From contig NZ_BLTG01000011.1 of NCBI RefSeq assembly GCF_017312405.1, forward strand, positions 31,378 to 95,377: a stretch of 64,000 bases of DNA. Direction: 5' to 3'. The DNA comes from Mycobacterium sp. PO1. GTDB taxonomy: Bacteria > Actinomycetota > Actinomycetes > Mycobacteriales > Mycobacteriaceae. Below the pieces are notes generated by a model, which saw only the letters and a program-made list of their open reading frames with translations, ran no database searches and was not told the origin of the DNA. This document shows, piece by piece, positions 1 to 8,543 of the stretch. The translations under genes and the position numbers were made by a program. The stretch's first letter is position 1, and every line of letters begins with the position of its first letter.

Positions 1-681
1 GGCGTAGCGCACCATGCCGCCCCAGCCGCATCCCACGTCCAGCAGCCGGTCACCCGGGCGCAGACGCAACTTCTCGAACACCAACCGGTACTTGTTGTCC
101 TGCGCCTCCTCCAGCGATGCGTCCGGACGCGGGTAGCAGGCACAGGTGTAGGTCATCGACGGGCCCAGCACCATTTCGTAGAACCTGTTGGACACGTCGT
201 AATGGTGGTGGATGGCGTCGGCATCGCGGGTCTTGCTGTGCCGCAAACCTTCTGCGATGCGGCGCCAGCGCGGCAGCGCCTCCTGCGGCGGCGGGGAGAT
301 GGGCCGCAGATGCTCGATGCCGATCGAACGGATGATCTGCGCCAGCACGCGGGCCGGCGGCCGTTTGAAGGCCAGTTTCTCCACCAGTGCGGTGAGAAGT
401 TCGTAGGGGTCACCGGGATGCACACCGTGCAACTCCAGATCACCCGAGATGTAGGCGCGCGCCAAACCCAGATCACCCGGGGCGGTCGCCAGGTAGGTGG
501 TGCCGCGCGGCGTGCGCAGATCCAGCCCTACGGACGCGTCCTCGGGACCGGCGCTGCTCCCGTCGTACGCGGTGAACCTCAGCGGCAGCCGACCCGCGGC
601 GAAGATCTCGAGGATCTCGGCCAGGGTCAGCTTTCGGTCATCGTCGTGGCCCTGCGTGGTGTGTTCCCGAAACGTGGTCAT
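1..681 (-). CDS. CFA synthase family SAM-dependent methyltransferase, 3' end outside window
   Basis: Only the first 227 codons are inside the window; the gene continues past base 1. Cyclopropane-fatty-acyl-phospholipid synthase family enzymes transfer a one-carbon unit from SAM to the double bond of membrane phospholipid acyl chains. The SAM-binding motif I (LDVGCGWGG, about residues 214-222) is visible next to the window edge; the N-terminal part is the usual substrate domain. The ATG overlaps the stop of the upstream FAD oxidase by 4 bases (ATGA), so the two are translationally coupled. Such an oxidase/CFA-methyltransferase pair resembles the TmsA/TmsB-type pair that makes 10-methyl branched (tuberculostearic) acid in mycobacteria; that role is an inference, since several paralogous pairs exist. 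Confidence 0.88.
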   Translation of the reverse strand, partial: MTTFREHTTQGHDDDRKLTLAEILEIFAAGRLPLRFTAYDGSSAGPEDASVGLDLRTPRGTTYLATAPGDLGLARAYISGDLELHGVHPGDPYELLTALVEKLAFKRPPARVLAQIIRSIGIEHLRPISPPPQEALPRWRRIAEGLRHSKTRDADAIHHHYDVSNRFYEMVLGPSMTYTCACYPRPDASLEEAQDNKYRLVFEKLRLRPGDRLLDVGCGWGGMVRYA

Positions 682-2057
682 TGTCTTCGCACCGCCTTCG
701 CGTACAGATCGAGAAACCGGGAATCCGGGTCGTAAGCCTTCTTCACCGTCATGTAGGTCTCACCGCCGTAGAGCGCGGCGAACTCGTCGGCGGCATAGAA
801 CGCGTCAGAGTACAGCGACTTGTGGCCGTCGAGGTCGCTGACCTTCCGTTCGATCATCTTGTTGGTGTACCCGGGCTCGGGCCCGATAGGCACCGAGGAC
901 CAGAATCCGACGTTGACATAGCTGTGGTGCGGCCGGATCGGGTACAGCGGCCAGCTGCGATCGTCACGAAGCCGCAACGGGCACAGCCAGATCGGCTCGA
1001 TCGGCACGGTTTCGAGGAACCAGGTCAGGAACTCCACGGTGCGCTCGATCGGCACCTCGACGTCCTGGACCACCCGTTCGCGGGGCGGCCTGCCGTTTCG
1101 TTTCTCGATCCGATCGGCGATGTCGAAGCGCTGGTCGTAGCCGATGAGCTTCCAGTAGAAGCTGCTCCGCCTCAACCGGCGCGGCCACCAGCGGCGGATC
1201 CGCGGGTTCTGCGCACCGAACGCCCGGGAGCACCAGAACCAGTCGGTGTCCCAGCGCCACAGGTAGTCGTGAATGGTGAGCCGGTCATGCTTCTCGCCCG
1301 CCGCATGCTGGATGGACCGGTAGTAGATGTCGGCGCCGGTGTAGTCACTGACGGGGCCGGGCGTCGCAGTCTGCACACCCAGGCACAGATAGCTTTCCTC
1401 GGCGCTGAACACCACGGCGTCGACGTAATCCACCCGAACGCCGTCCAGTCCACCGGTTTCGACGATCCGGTCCATGGTCTCGATGAGTGCATCCAGCGAG
1501 TCGAACCGCAGATGGCGCAGCGCGACAAACGGTTTGACCGGTTCCAGCTCGATCCTCAATCGCACCGAATAGCCCAAGGTGCCATAAGAATTGGGGAACG
1601 AACGGAACAGGTCGGGGTTCTCGTCGGCAGATGCGCGCACCACCTCGCCGGTGCCGGTGAGGATGTCCATCTCGAGCACCGACTCGTGCGGCAGGCCGTT
1701 GCGGAACGATGCCGACTCGATGCCCAGACCGGTGACTGCGCCACCGAGCGTGATGGTCTTGAGCTGCGGCACCACCAGTGGTGACAGCCCGTGCGGCAGT
1801 GTGGCGGCGACGAGATCCTCGTAGGTGCACATGCCCTCGACGTCGGCGGTGCGCTGCTCGGGGTCGACGGAGATGACGCCGGTCAACCCGGAGGTGTCCA
1901 GGCCCGGCGCGGAGGTCTTGGCGCGGGTGCGGAACAGGTTGGAGGTCGGTTTGGCGAGCCGCACCGTCGCGTCGGCGGGGATGGCGCGATAGCTCTCGAG
2001 GAGCCGCTGCACGCCGAGCGCGTGAGCAGCCCGTGCGTCGGTCGGGGCAACAGACAC
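678..2057 (-). CDS. FAD-binding oxidoreductase (FAD_binding_4, DHCR24/TmsA-like)
   Basis: A 459-residue flavoprotein of the PCMH/FAD_binding_4 type. The FAD-binding half is about residues 30-180, with the glycine-rich segment TITLGGAVTGLGIES near residue 101 and the usual NGLPHESVLEMDILTG continuation. It resembles sterol-delta24-reductase-like oxidoreductases that reduce or oxidise lipid C=C bonds. It lies immediately upstream of the CFA-type methyltransferase with a stop/start overlap, which suggests that it acts on the methylene intermediate made by that enzyme, as TmsA does. The GTG start at 2057 is preceded by TAGCGT (2064-2069) six bases away, a good -10 for a leaderless transcript. It is divergent from the SRPBCC gene. 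Confidence 0.88.
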   Translation of the reverse strand: MSVAPTDARAAHALGVQRLLESYRAIPADATVRLAKPTSNLFRTRAKTSAPGLDTSGLTGVISVDPEQRTADVEGMCTYEDLVAATLPHGLSPLVVPQLKTITLGGAVTGLGIESASFRNGLPHESVLEMDILTGTGEVVRASADENPDLFRSFPNSYGTLGYSVRLRIELEPVKPFVALRHLRFDSLDALIETMDRIVETGGLDGVRVDYVDAVVFSAEESYLCLGVQTATPGPVSDYTGADIYYRSIQHAAGEKHDRLTIHDYLWRWDTDWFWCSRAFGAQNPRIRRWWPRRLRRSSFYWKLIGYDQRFDIADRIEKRNGRPPRERVVQDVEVPIERTVEFLTWFLETVPIEPIWLCPLRLRDDRSWPLYPIRPHHSYVNVGFWSSVPIGPEPGYTNKMIERKVSDLDGHKSLYSDAFYAADEFAALYGGETYMTVKKAYDPDSRFLDLYAKAVRRQ

Positions 2058-2124
2058 ACATATACGCTAGTCCGCGGTGGCAACCGATGCGACCGCACCG
2101 GGCTTTGACAAGGAGTTCTCACTG

Positions 2125-2598
2125 ATGGCACAGGTCAGCGCGACCAGCACGGACTTGATCGACGCCGACCCGGCGACGGTGCTCGGCGCTGTCGCCGACT
2201 ACGAGGCGATGCGTCCGAAGATCCTGTCCTCGCACTACAGCGGCTACCGGGTACTCGAGGGCGGCCAGGGAGCGGGCACCGTCGCGGAGTGGACGCTGCA
2301 GGCCACCAAGTCGCGGTCCCGCCAGGTGAAGGCCACCGTCGACGTCGCCGGCCGCACCGTCATCGAGAAAGACGCCAACTCGTCGATGGTGACCAACTGG
2401 ACCGTCGCCCCGGCCGGTCCCGGCTCGTCGGTCACGGTGAAGACGTCCTGGACCGGGGCGGGTGGCATCGGCGGCTTCTTCGAGAAGATCTTCGCGCCGA
2501 TCGGTTTGCGCCGGATCCAGGCCGAGGTGCTCGGCAACCTCAAACGGGAGGTCGAGGGCACCGTGGGCCTGGAGGGCACCGGCGTCGACGCCGAGTGA
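2125..2598 (+). CDS. SRPBCC family protein (polyketide cyclase/START-like fold)
   Basis: A 157-residue single-domain protein with the helix-grip pattern of SRPBCC proteins: N-terminal strand (AQVSATSTDLIDADP), a central alternating strand region and a long C-terminal helix (about residues 118-145). The family binds hydrophobic ligands or lipids; the ligand is unknown here. The start is the ATG at 2125 because a strong AAGGAG (2110-2115) lies nine bases upstream; the same frame opens earlier at 2077 but without a ribosome site. It is divergent from the FAD oxidase and corresponds in position to the conserved M. tuberculosis protein Rv3718c. Confidence 0.85.
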   Translation: MAQVSATSTDLIDADPATVLGAVADYEAMRPKILSSHYSGYRVLEGGQGAGTVAEWTLQATKSRSRQVKATVDVAGRTVIEKDANSSMVTNWTVAPAGPGSSVTVKTSWTGAGGIGGFFEKIFAPIGLRRIQAEVLGNLKREVEGTVGLEGTGVDAE

Positions 2599-2610
2599 CC
2601 CGGGCCCGGC

Positions 2611-3378
2611 TCAGCCCCGCTGGGCGGCCAGGAACGCGGCGATGCCGCGCACGACCGCCTCGGCGTACTTCTGCCGCCCCTCGGGTGTCTTCATCAGCGC
2701 CGAGTCGGCGGGGTTCTTCATGTTGCCGAGTTCGACGAGGATCGACGGGTACTGGGCCAGGTTGAGCCCGGCGATGTCGGAACGCGGGTTCAGCCCCGAG
2801 GATCCGATGTAGGTCGCCGGGGGAATGCCCGAGCCGGCCAAGGTGTCGCGCATCGTGCGCGCGAACTGCACCGCGGGCCCTGCCTGCGCCTGGTTCAGTG
2901 GCGGCGACGAGTACAGCACGTGGAACCCGCGGCCGGTCGCCGGCCCGCCGTCGGCGTGGATCGACACGATGGCGTTGGGCTGGATGGAGTTGGCCAGCGC
3001 CGCCCGCTCGTCGACGCACGGGCCCGGACCGCTGTCGTCGCCGCGGGACATCGCGGTGCGCACGCCCAGCGCGGTCAGCGCCTGGCGGATCCGCAGCGTG
3101 GTGTCCCAATTGAAGGTGTGCTCGGGATAGCCGTCGTCGGTCGCGCTGCCGCTGGCCTGGCAGTCCTTCGTGCCGCCACGTCCGGTGGGAACCTGTCTGC
3201 TGAGCGTGGCCGCGTCGTTGGTGCCCTGGTGGCCCGGATCGAGGAAGACGATCATGCCGGCGATGCTGGTGGGTGCGGCTTGCGCGGGGCTGGCCAGCGT
3301 CGACGCGGCGACGAGTAGTGCGGCCGCCAAAGCCGAGGCCATCCGCGCACCGACACGCAGAGTTGCTGGTACGTGCAC
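2611..3378 (-). CDS. ami1: N-acetylmuramoyl-L-alanine amidase, Ami1-like (amidase_3), exported
   Basis: A zinc-dependent peptidoglycan amidase that cuts the amide bond between MurNAc and the stem peptide during cell separation. The N-terminus is a signal peptide (hydrophobic core about residues 12-27, Ala-rich cleavage region near 33-36). Amidase_3 motifs are clear: DPGHQG (zinc His near residue 50), YPEHTFNWD (Glu ligand), SIHADGG (His ligand) and LVELGNMKNPAD with the catalytic Glu. The GTG at 3378 is chosen because it gives a complete signal peptide; an internal ATG at 3342 is possible, and the longer upstream opening has no signal-like N-terminus. It converges on the SRPBCC gene, as in M. 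tuberculosis Rv3717. Confidence 0.88.
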   Translation of the reverse strand: MHVPATLRVGARMASALAAALLVAASTLASPAQAAPTSIAGMIVFLDPGHQGTNDAATLSRQVPTGRGGTKDCQASGSATDDGYPEHTFNWDTTLRIRQALTALGVRTAMSRGDDSGPGPCVDERAALANSIQPNAIVSIHADGGPATGRGFHVLYSSPPLNQAQAGPAVQFARTMRDTLAGSGIPPATYIGSSGLNPRSDIAGLNLAQYPSILVELGNMKNPADSALMKTPEGRQKYAEAVVRGIAAFLAAQRG

Positions 3379-3506
3379 CGCGCCACGGTAGCCCGCATGG
3401 AGACTAGGCTGAAAGGCCGAAGCGTCGCTTCTGGGCGAGCGCAACCAAGTCGAGACAGTTATGCAATCAAACGTGCAACTGTGCAACAGGACCAAGAGGA
3501 TGAACC

Positions 3507-3845
3507 ATGCAACCTGAGGGCCAGGGCCAACCCGATATGTCCGCACTCCTCGCGCAGGCGCAGCAGGTGCAGCAGCAGCTGATGGAGGCCCAGGAGGCAC
3601 TCGCCACCGCCGAGGTCCACGGCCAGGCCGGCGGCGGTCTGGTCCAGGTCACCATGCGCGGCAGCGGCGAGGTGGTGGCCGTGTCCATCGATCCCAAGGT
3701 CGTCGACCCCTCCGACGTCGACACGCTGCAGGACCTGATCGTCGGGGCGATCGGCGACGCCGCCAAGCAGGTGACGATCCTCGCGCACGACCGGCTCGGA
3801 CCGTTGGCCGGCGGGATGGGCGGGCTCGGCCTGCCAGGCATGTGA
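3507..3845 (+). CDS. YbaB/EbfC family nucleoid-associated protein
   Basis: A 112-residue YbaB/EbfC protein. These are small dimeric DNA-binding proteins almost always encoded beside recR. The N-terminal helix is Gln-rich ([15 protein letters not shown]), followed by the conserved [21 protein letters not shown] strand pair and an acidic C-terminal helix ending in a Gly-rich tail. The upstream AAGAGG (about 3493-3498) supports the ATG at 3507. recR begins 11 bases downstream, so the two form an operon with a likely shared role in recombination repair. Confidence 0.9.
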   Translation: MQPEGQGQPDMSALLAQAQQVQQQLMEAQEALATAEVHGQAGGGLVQVTMRGSGEVVAVSIDPKVVDPSDVDTLQDLIVGAIGDAAKQVTILAHDRLGPLAGGMGGLGLPGM

Positions 3846-3856
3846 CGTCCCCGTAG

Positions 3857-4468
3857 ATGTTCGAAGGACCCGTCCAGGATCTGATCGACGAGCTGGGCAA
3901 ACTGCCCGGTATCGGGCCCAAGAGCGCCCAGCGGATCGCGTTTCATCTGCTGTCGGTCGAACCGCCTGACATCGACCGGCTCACCGCGGTGCTCGGCAAG
4001 ATCCGCGACGGGGTGACGTTCTGCGAGGTGTGCGGCAACGTCAGCGACGAGGAACGGTGTCGAATCTGCAGCGATCCGCGCCGCGACGCGTCGCTGGTGT
4101 GCGTCGTCGAGGAGCCCAAGGACGTGCAGGCGGTGGAACGCACCCGGGAGTTCCGGGGGCGCTACCACGTGCTGGGCGGGGCGCTGGACCCGCTGTCGGG
4201 CATCGGACCCGATCAGCTGCGGATCCGCGAGCTGCTCAACCGCCTCGGTGAGCGTGTCGACGGTGTCGACGTCGCCGAGGTGATCATCGCGACCGATCCG
4301 AACACCGAGGGGGAGGCCACGGCGACCTACCTGGTGCGGATGTTGCGCGACATTCCCGGACTGGCCGTCACGCGTATCGCGTCGGGCCTGCCCATGGGCG
4401 GGGATCTGGAGTTCGCCGACGAGCTCACGCTGGGACGCGCGCTGGCCGGCCGCCGCGCGCTTGCCTGA
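3857..4468 (+). CDS. recR: Recombination mediator RecR
   Basis: RecR, 203 residues, helps RecO load RecA on gapped DNA. All domains are present: helix-hairpin-helix ([15 protein letters not shown], about 13-27), a four-cysteine zinc finger (C56, C59, C68, C71), the Toprim domain (from [10 protein letters not shown] at 81 to [13 protein letters not shown]) and the C-terminal Walker-B-like segment. The length is typical. It is the second gene after ybaB. The TGA stop lies inside the first unit of a 25-base tandem repeat that follows the gene. Confidence 0.96.
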   Translation: MFEGPVQDLIDELGKLPGIGPKSAQRIAFHLLSVEPPDIDRLTAVLGKIRDGVTFCEVCGNVSDEERCRICSDPRRDASLVCVVEEPKDVQAVERTREFRGRYHVLGGALDPLSGIGPDQLRIRELLNRLGERVDGVDVAEVIIATDPNTEGEATATYLVRMLRDIPGLAVTRIASGLPMGGDLEFADELTLGRALAGRRALA

Positions 4469-4535
4469 TTCGCGGCTCGCCGCGGTGGCTTGATTCGCGG
4501 CTCGCCGCGGTGGCTTGATTCGCGGCTCGCCGCGG
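4466..4535. repeat. 25-bp tandem repeat, 2.8 copies, each with an internal hairpin
   Basis: Units at 4466-4490 and 4491-4515 are identical and a third at 4516-4535 is truncated after 20 bases. Each unit contains CGCGGC-TC-GCCGCG, an inverted repeat able to form a tight hairpin. The array starts on the recR stop codon and may act as a transcription end or mRNA 3' structure. Confidence 0.85.
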
Positions 4536-4592
4536 CGAGATCCGACTTTTGCAGAGCCCCACTCGGGCGATGCCTGCAAAACTCGGATCTCG
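4536..4592. repeat. Long inverted repeat (19-bp arms, one mismatch)
   Basis: Arm 1 at 4536-4554 and arm 2 at 4574-4592 are reverse complements except for one base; the 19-base spacer is 4555-4573. It directly follows the 25-bp repeat array and ends 34 bases before the DUF559 gene start. It could be a recR terminator, an operator for the downstream gene, or a remnant palindromic element. The position just upstream of an AbiEi-like N-terminal domain favours an operator, but this is inference. Confidence 0.8.
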
Positions 4593-4626
4593 TGGGCTTG
4601 TCGGTGGGGCTTGCCACCCTCTGTCC

Positions 4627-5514
4627 ATGGGGAAAGTCATCCTCGGCGGCGAAGCCGTCAAGGCCGGGGTGGTCACGCGCCACGAACTGCAGCGGTCCTA
4701 CGCGCCCTTGTATCGCGGCGTGTATGTCCGCAGGGGTGCGGAGGTGACACTGCGCGACCGCACCATCGGGGCCTGGCTGGCCACGGGACGCAGGGGTGTC
4801 GTGGCCGGCGTCGCCGCCTCGGCTTTGCATGGCGCGCCATGGGTCGACGCGGAACAGCCGGTCGAGATCTCCGGCGTCAAGTGCCTGCCCCAGCCCGGTC
4901 TCGTTCCCCGCGCCGAGCAGATCGCCGATCACGAGACCACTCACCGCGCCGGTCTGCCGGTCACCACGCGGATACGCACCGCCTATGACCTCGGGCGGCA
5001 CCTCGACCGAACGGAGGCCTTGGCCCGCCTCGACGCACTGATGTGGAATCAGTGGTTCGACGTCGCCGAGGTGCTGAAGCTGGCCGAGCGCAGACCGCGC
5101 GCCCGCGGGTTGACCCAGCTGCGGCAACTGCTGCCGCTCGTCGACGGCGGAGCCGCCTCGCCGCGCGAGAGCCGGATTCGACTCTGGTTGACGGACTGTG
5201 GCTTTCCCCGGCCGCACACCCAACACCCCGTGGTGGTCGGATCACGGCCGGTCGCGTTCCTGGATTTGGCTTGGCCCGACTACGGGGTGGCTGTCGAATA
5301 CGACGGCGACCATCACCGCAAGGACCGCAGGCAATACGTCAAGGACATCGAGCGGTTGCGCATGCTCGACGAACTGGGCTGGATCGTCATCCGGGTGATC
5401 GCCGAGCAGCGGCCGAAAGAGTGGCTCGACCGGGTCGAGAAGGCGTTGCTGAATCGGGGCTGCCGGTTCGACGTCACCGACCTGCAGAGGTTCGTCCGGC
5501 TGACAGCGGCCTGA
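4627..5514 (+). CDS. DUF559-domain protein with AbiEi/winged-helix-like N-terminus
   Basis: A 295-residue protein common in mycobacteria. The N-terminal 80 residues resemble the helix-turn-helix region of AbiEi-type transcriptional antitoxins (LYRGVYVRRG, AASALHGAPW). The C-terminal 90 residues are a DUF559/Vsr-like endonuclease fold with the signature DYGVAVEYDGDHHRKD followed by ERLRMLDELGWIVIRV, where the Glu and Asp residues would sit at a metal site. The function is not established. No AbiEii-type toxin gene is adjacent. The ATG at 4627 is chosen as the start of the conserved region; there is no strong ribosome site, and the frame is open upstream through the inverted repeat. Confidence 0.72.
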   Translation: MGKVILGGEAVKAGVVTRHELQRSYAPLYRGVYVRRGAEVTLRDRTIGAWLATGRRGVVAGVAASALHGAPWVDAEQPVEISGVKCLPQPGLVPRAEQIADHETTHRAGLPVTTRIRTAYDLGRHLDRTEALARLDALMWNQWFDVAEVLKLAERRPRARGLTQLRQLLPLVDGGAASPRESRIRLWLTDCGFPRPHTQHPVVVGSRPVAFLDLAWPDYGVAVEYDGDHHRKDRRQYVKDIERLRMLDELGWIVIRVIAEQRPKEWLDRVEKALLNRGCRFDVTDLQRFVRLTAA

Positions 5515-5521
5515 TCCGCGG

Positions 5522-6238
5522 CTACACCCGCCGGGGCGCGGCGAGGCGTTCCCGACGCAGCTGCGCCACCTCCGGTAGCTCCAGCGGAGTCAGCGGGCCG
5601 ACCACCTCGGCCAGCAGATGGTCGGCCAGTTCGGGATTGCGCGCCAGGCAGCAGCCGTGCAGGTAGGTGGCGATCACGCTGCCCTGCACCGCACCGTCGA
5701 TGCCGTCACCGGCGCGGTTGCCCGCGCCTTTGGACACCGCAGCCAGCGGTCGGGCCTGCGGCCCGAGAACTGTTCCGCCGCGGTGGTTCTCGAACCCGGT
5801 CAGCGGCTCGCTGAGCGCGTCGATCAGCGGTGTCGCAGCCACTTCGCCGATGGTGCGTTCGGGCTGCGGAGACGTGGTGACGTCCAGGACACCGACGCCG
5901 TCGACGCGTTCCCCGGCCGACGTCTCGTACCAATGGCCCAGGACCTGGATGGCCGCACAGATCGCGAGCACCGGGGCCCCGCGCGAAACCGCTTGCTGCA
6001 GGCCGGGATAGCGGATCAGATGCTTGGTGGCCAGCCGCTGGGCGTAGTCTTCGGCGCCGCCGAGGGTGTAGAGGTCGAGCTCGGCAGGCACCGGGTCGTC
6101 GAGGGTGATCTCCACGATTTCGGCGGCGATTCCGCGCAGCCGCAGACGTTCCCGCAGCACCACCGAGTTGCCGCTGTCCCCATAGGTGCCCATCACGTCG
6201 GGCAGCACCAGCCCGATCCGCACCGCCGACTCGGTCAT
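5522..6238 (-). CDS. gatD: Lipid II isoglutaminyl synthase glutaminase subunit GatD (CobB/CobQ-like)
   Basis: GatD is the class I glutaminase that supplies ammonia to MurT for amidation of D-Glu in the peptidoglycan stem of lipid II. The 238-residue length is typical. The nucleophile Cys94 (LAICAAIQVLG) and the catalytic His194 (TYLHGCCLARNPELAD) are present, with the GGTVLGPQ region between them. The ATG overlaps the murT stop as ATGA, so the heterodimer partners are translationally coupled. Some annotations call this gene cobQ2; the MurT neighbour argues against a cobalamin role. Confidence 0.92.
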   Translation of the reverse strand: MTESAVRIGLVLPDVMGTYGDSGNSVVLRERLRLRGIAAEIVEITLDDPVPAELDLYTLGGAEDYAQRLATKHLIRYPGLQQAVSRGAPVLAICAAIQVLGHWYETSAGERVDGVGVLDVTTSPQPERTIGEVAATPLIDALSEPLTGFENHRGGTVLGPQARPLAAVSKGAGNRAGDGIDGAVQGSVIATYLHGCCLARNPELADHLLAEVVGPLTPLELPEVAQLRRERLAAPRRV

Positions 6239-7455
6239 GGCAACCGCCGGTTCAACTGGAGGAACGCCGTGTAGTTGGCCAACACCTCGACGTGCCCGGG
6301 CGGGCACGACTCGATCGCCCGCATCGTGTCGTGCACCAGGGTGTGCTCGACGCCGGCGTAACCGAGGCGCACCGCCAGATCGGTGCCGCGCTCGCCGGCG
6401 GCCACCACGGCCGTCGACTCGAAATGCTCGAACCGCACGTCCCACAGCCACGACAGGTCCTCCCCGTCGGGGACCTGGCCGTTGACCGCGATCACCACCC
6501 CCGCCGCGTCGCGGTCGACCATCGACAGCGCCTCCTGCCAACCGGCGGGATTCTTGGCCAGCAGCACCCGGGCCGTGTGTGCGCCCACACGCACCGTCCG
6601 GTACCGGCCCGCGACCTCGTCGACGGCGGACGCGGCGGCCACCGCGGCGGCGGGATCGGCGCCCAGGGCGACCGCCGCGGCGACCGCCTGGGTGGCGTTG
6701 CCGCGGTTCACCGCGCCCGGCAGCGTCAGCGTCATCGGCAAGGACAGGCCGTCGGGGCCGTGGATGTGGGTGTCGTCGAACCACCAGTGCGGGGTAGGCC
6801 GCTTGAAGTCGCACCCGGTGGAATACCAGTGCGCCTGCTCGCGGACGATGATCTCCCCCGAGCGGGGACAGCTCACCGAATCACCCGCCCACCCGCCGCC
6901 GGCGGCCACCCACACCACGTTCGGGCTGTCGTAGGCGGCCGACGTCATCAGCACGTCGTCGCAGTTGGCGACGACCACTGCGCCCGGGTGGCGGGCCAGG
7001 CCGGCGCGCAGCGTGCGTTCGATGTGGTTGATCTCGCCCACCCGGTCGAGTTGGTCGCGGGACAGGTTCAGCAGCACCAGCACTGCGGGGGACACCGCAT
7101 CCGACACGTGCGGGACGTGCATCTCGTCGACCTCGAGCGCGGCCAGCGACGCCGTCGGGGCCGCGGCGAGCGCGGCGACCAGCCCGGCGTCCATGTTCGC
7201 GCCCTCGGCGTTGGTGGCGACGTCGCCCATCGTGGCCAGCGCGGCGGCCGTCATCCGCGTGGTCGTGGACTTGCCGTTGGTACCGGTGATGACGACGGTG
7301 CGCCGGCCCTGGCCGAGCTGGCCCAGGATGGATCGGTCCAGCGTCATCGCGACCAACCCGCCGATCATCGCGCCGGCGCCCCGGCCGGTGATCCGCGACG
7401 CCCACCGCGCGGCGGCACCGGCCGACAGCGCGACGCGACCGCGTGGGGTGACCAT
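6235..7455 (-). CDS. murT: Lipid II isoglutaminyl synthase catalytic subunit MurT
   Basis: A Mur-ligase-family ATPase, 406 residues, that amidates the alpha-carboxyl of D-iGlu of lipid II using ammonia from GatD. The P-loop ITGTNGKSTTTR is at about residues 56-67, followed by the Mur-ligase middle domain and a C-terminal DUF1727 domain. The zinc-ribbon insert of characterised MurT proteins normally has two CxxC knuckles. Here the equivalent stretch reads SCPRSG and STGCDFKRP, so only one Cys of each knuckle is left. The ATG at 7455 begins the operon murT-gatD. Confidence 0.92.
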   Translation of the reverse strand: MVTPRGRVALSAGAAARWASRITGRGAGAMIGGLVAMTLDRSILGQLGQGRRTVVITGTNGKSTTTRMTAAALATMGDVATNAEGANMDAGLVAALAAAPTASLAALEVDEMHVPHVSDAVSPAVLVLLNLSRDQLDRVGEINHIERTLRAGLARHPGAVVVANCDDVLMTSAAYDSPNVVWVAAGGGWAGDSVSCPRSGEIIVREQAHWYSTGCDFKRPTPHWWFDDTHIHGPDGLSLPMTLTLPGAVNRGNATQAVAAAVALGADPAAAVAAASAVDEVAGRYRTVRVGAHTARVLLAKNPAGWQEALSMVDRDAAGVVIAVNGQVPDGEDLSWLWDVRFEHFESTAVVAAGERGTDLAVRLGYAGVEHTLVHDTMRAIESCPPGHVEVLANYTAFLQLNRRLP

Positions 7456-7532
7456 TCCGGGGAGTTTAGAAGAAGCGCCGACACGCGGCTGATGGAGCAG
7501 GCCTTGTCAGGGGTGCGTGCCATGCTCGAAAC

Positions 7533-8534
7533 GTGAGCTCAACCGGTGGATGCGAGTGGGGAAGACCCGCCGACCAGCCCGGAACCGGCTGGGCTGTGGT
7601 GGACGTCGAGACGTCCGGTTTCCGGCCCGGTCAGGCGCGCATCGTCAGTGTCGCGGCACTGGCTCTCAGCGACGACGGCAACGTCGAGAAGAGCCTGTAC
7701 AGCCTGCTGAACCCCGGCGTCGACCCCGGTCCCACACACGTGCACGGGTTGACCGCCGAGATGCTGGCCGGTCAGCCGACGTTCGGTGACGTGGCGGCCG
7801 ATCTCGTCGAGGTGCTGCGGGGGCGCACGCTGGTCGCCCACAACGTCGGGTTCGACTACTCGTTCCTGGCGGCCGAGGCCGAGCTGGTGGACGTCGAGCT
7901 GCCTGTCGAGGACGTGATGTGCACCGTCGAGTTGGCCCGACGGCTCGATCTCGGCCTGGCCAACCTGCGCCTGGAGACGCTGGCGCGGCACTGGGGGATC
8001 AGCCAGATGCGCCCCCATGACGCACTGGACGATGCGATGGTGCTCGCACAGATCCTCAAACCGGTGCTGGTCCGCGCCCGGGAGCGCAGGGTGTGGCTAC
8101 CGGTGCACCCGGTCACGCGCCGATCCTGGCCCAACGGGCGGGTGACCCATGACGAGCTGCATCCGCTGAAGGTGGTGGCGGCGCGGCGACCGTGCCCGTA
8201 CGCCAATCCCGGCCGTTTCGTGCCGCAACGGCCGCTGGTGCAGGGCATGCGCGTCGGCCTCGCCGGGGTGCAGGGCCGCACCTACGAGGAGCTCCTCGAA
8301 CGGATCCTGCACGCCGGTCTGGCCTACACCGAGACGGTCGACCAGCACACCTCCCTGATCGTCTGTGACGAGACGAGCCCCGAGCAGGGCAAGGGCTACC
8401 AGGCCGCCGGCCTCGGTGTGCCGCTGGTCTGCACCGCCGACTTCATCGACCTGCTGGACACGGTGGTCGGCGGCGCCGACATCGAGGCGTTCACCGACAC
8501 CACCACCGTCGACGACCAGTTCACGCTCTTCTGA
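7533..8534 (+). CDS. DnaQ-like 3'-5' exonuclease with C-terminal BRCT domain
   Basis: A 333-residue protein. The N-terminal DEDDh exonuclease (about residues 15-180) shows ExoI VVDVETSGF, ExoII LVAHNVGFDYSFL and ExoIII MRPHDALDDAMV. A BRCT domain occupies roughly residues 235-320 (GMRVGLAGVQG through LVCTADFIDLL). It resembles the epsilon-like exonuclease of M. tuberculosis Rv3711c, a candidate DNA repair or processing nuclease rather than the main replicative proofreader, which in mycobacteria is the PHP domain of DnaE1. The start is GTG at 7533. It is divergent from murT. Confidence 0.87.
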   Translation: MSSTGGCEWGRPADQPGTGWAVVDVETSGFRPGQARIVSVAALALSDDGNVEKSLYSLLNPGVDPGPTHVHGLTAEMLAGQPTFGDVAADLVEVLRGRTLVAHNVGFDYSFLAAEAELVDVELPVEDVMCTVELARRLDLGLANLRLETLARHWGISQMRPHDALDDAMVLAQILKPVLVRARERRVWLPVHPVTRRSWPNGRVTHDELHPLKVVAARRPCPYANPGRFVPQRPLVQGMRVGLAGVQGRTYEELLERILHAGLAYTETVDQHTSLIVCDETSPEQGKGYQAAGLGVPLVCTADFIDLLDTVVGGADIEAFTDTTTVDDQFTLF

Positions 8535-8543
8535 GGGCCGCTC

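Noticed and set aside
4466..4592. Possible CRISPR array
   Set aside because: Repeat units are contiguous without unique spacers, and no cas genes are present.
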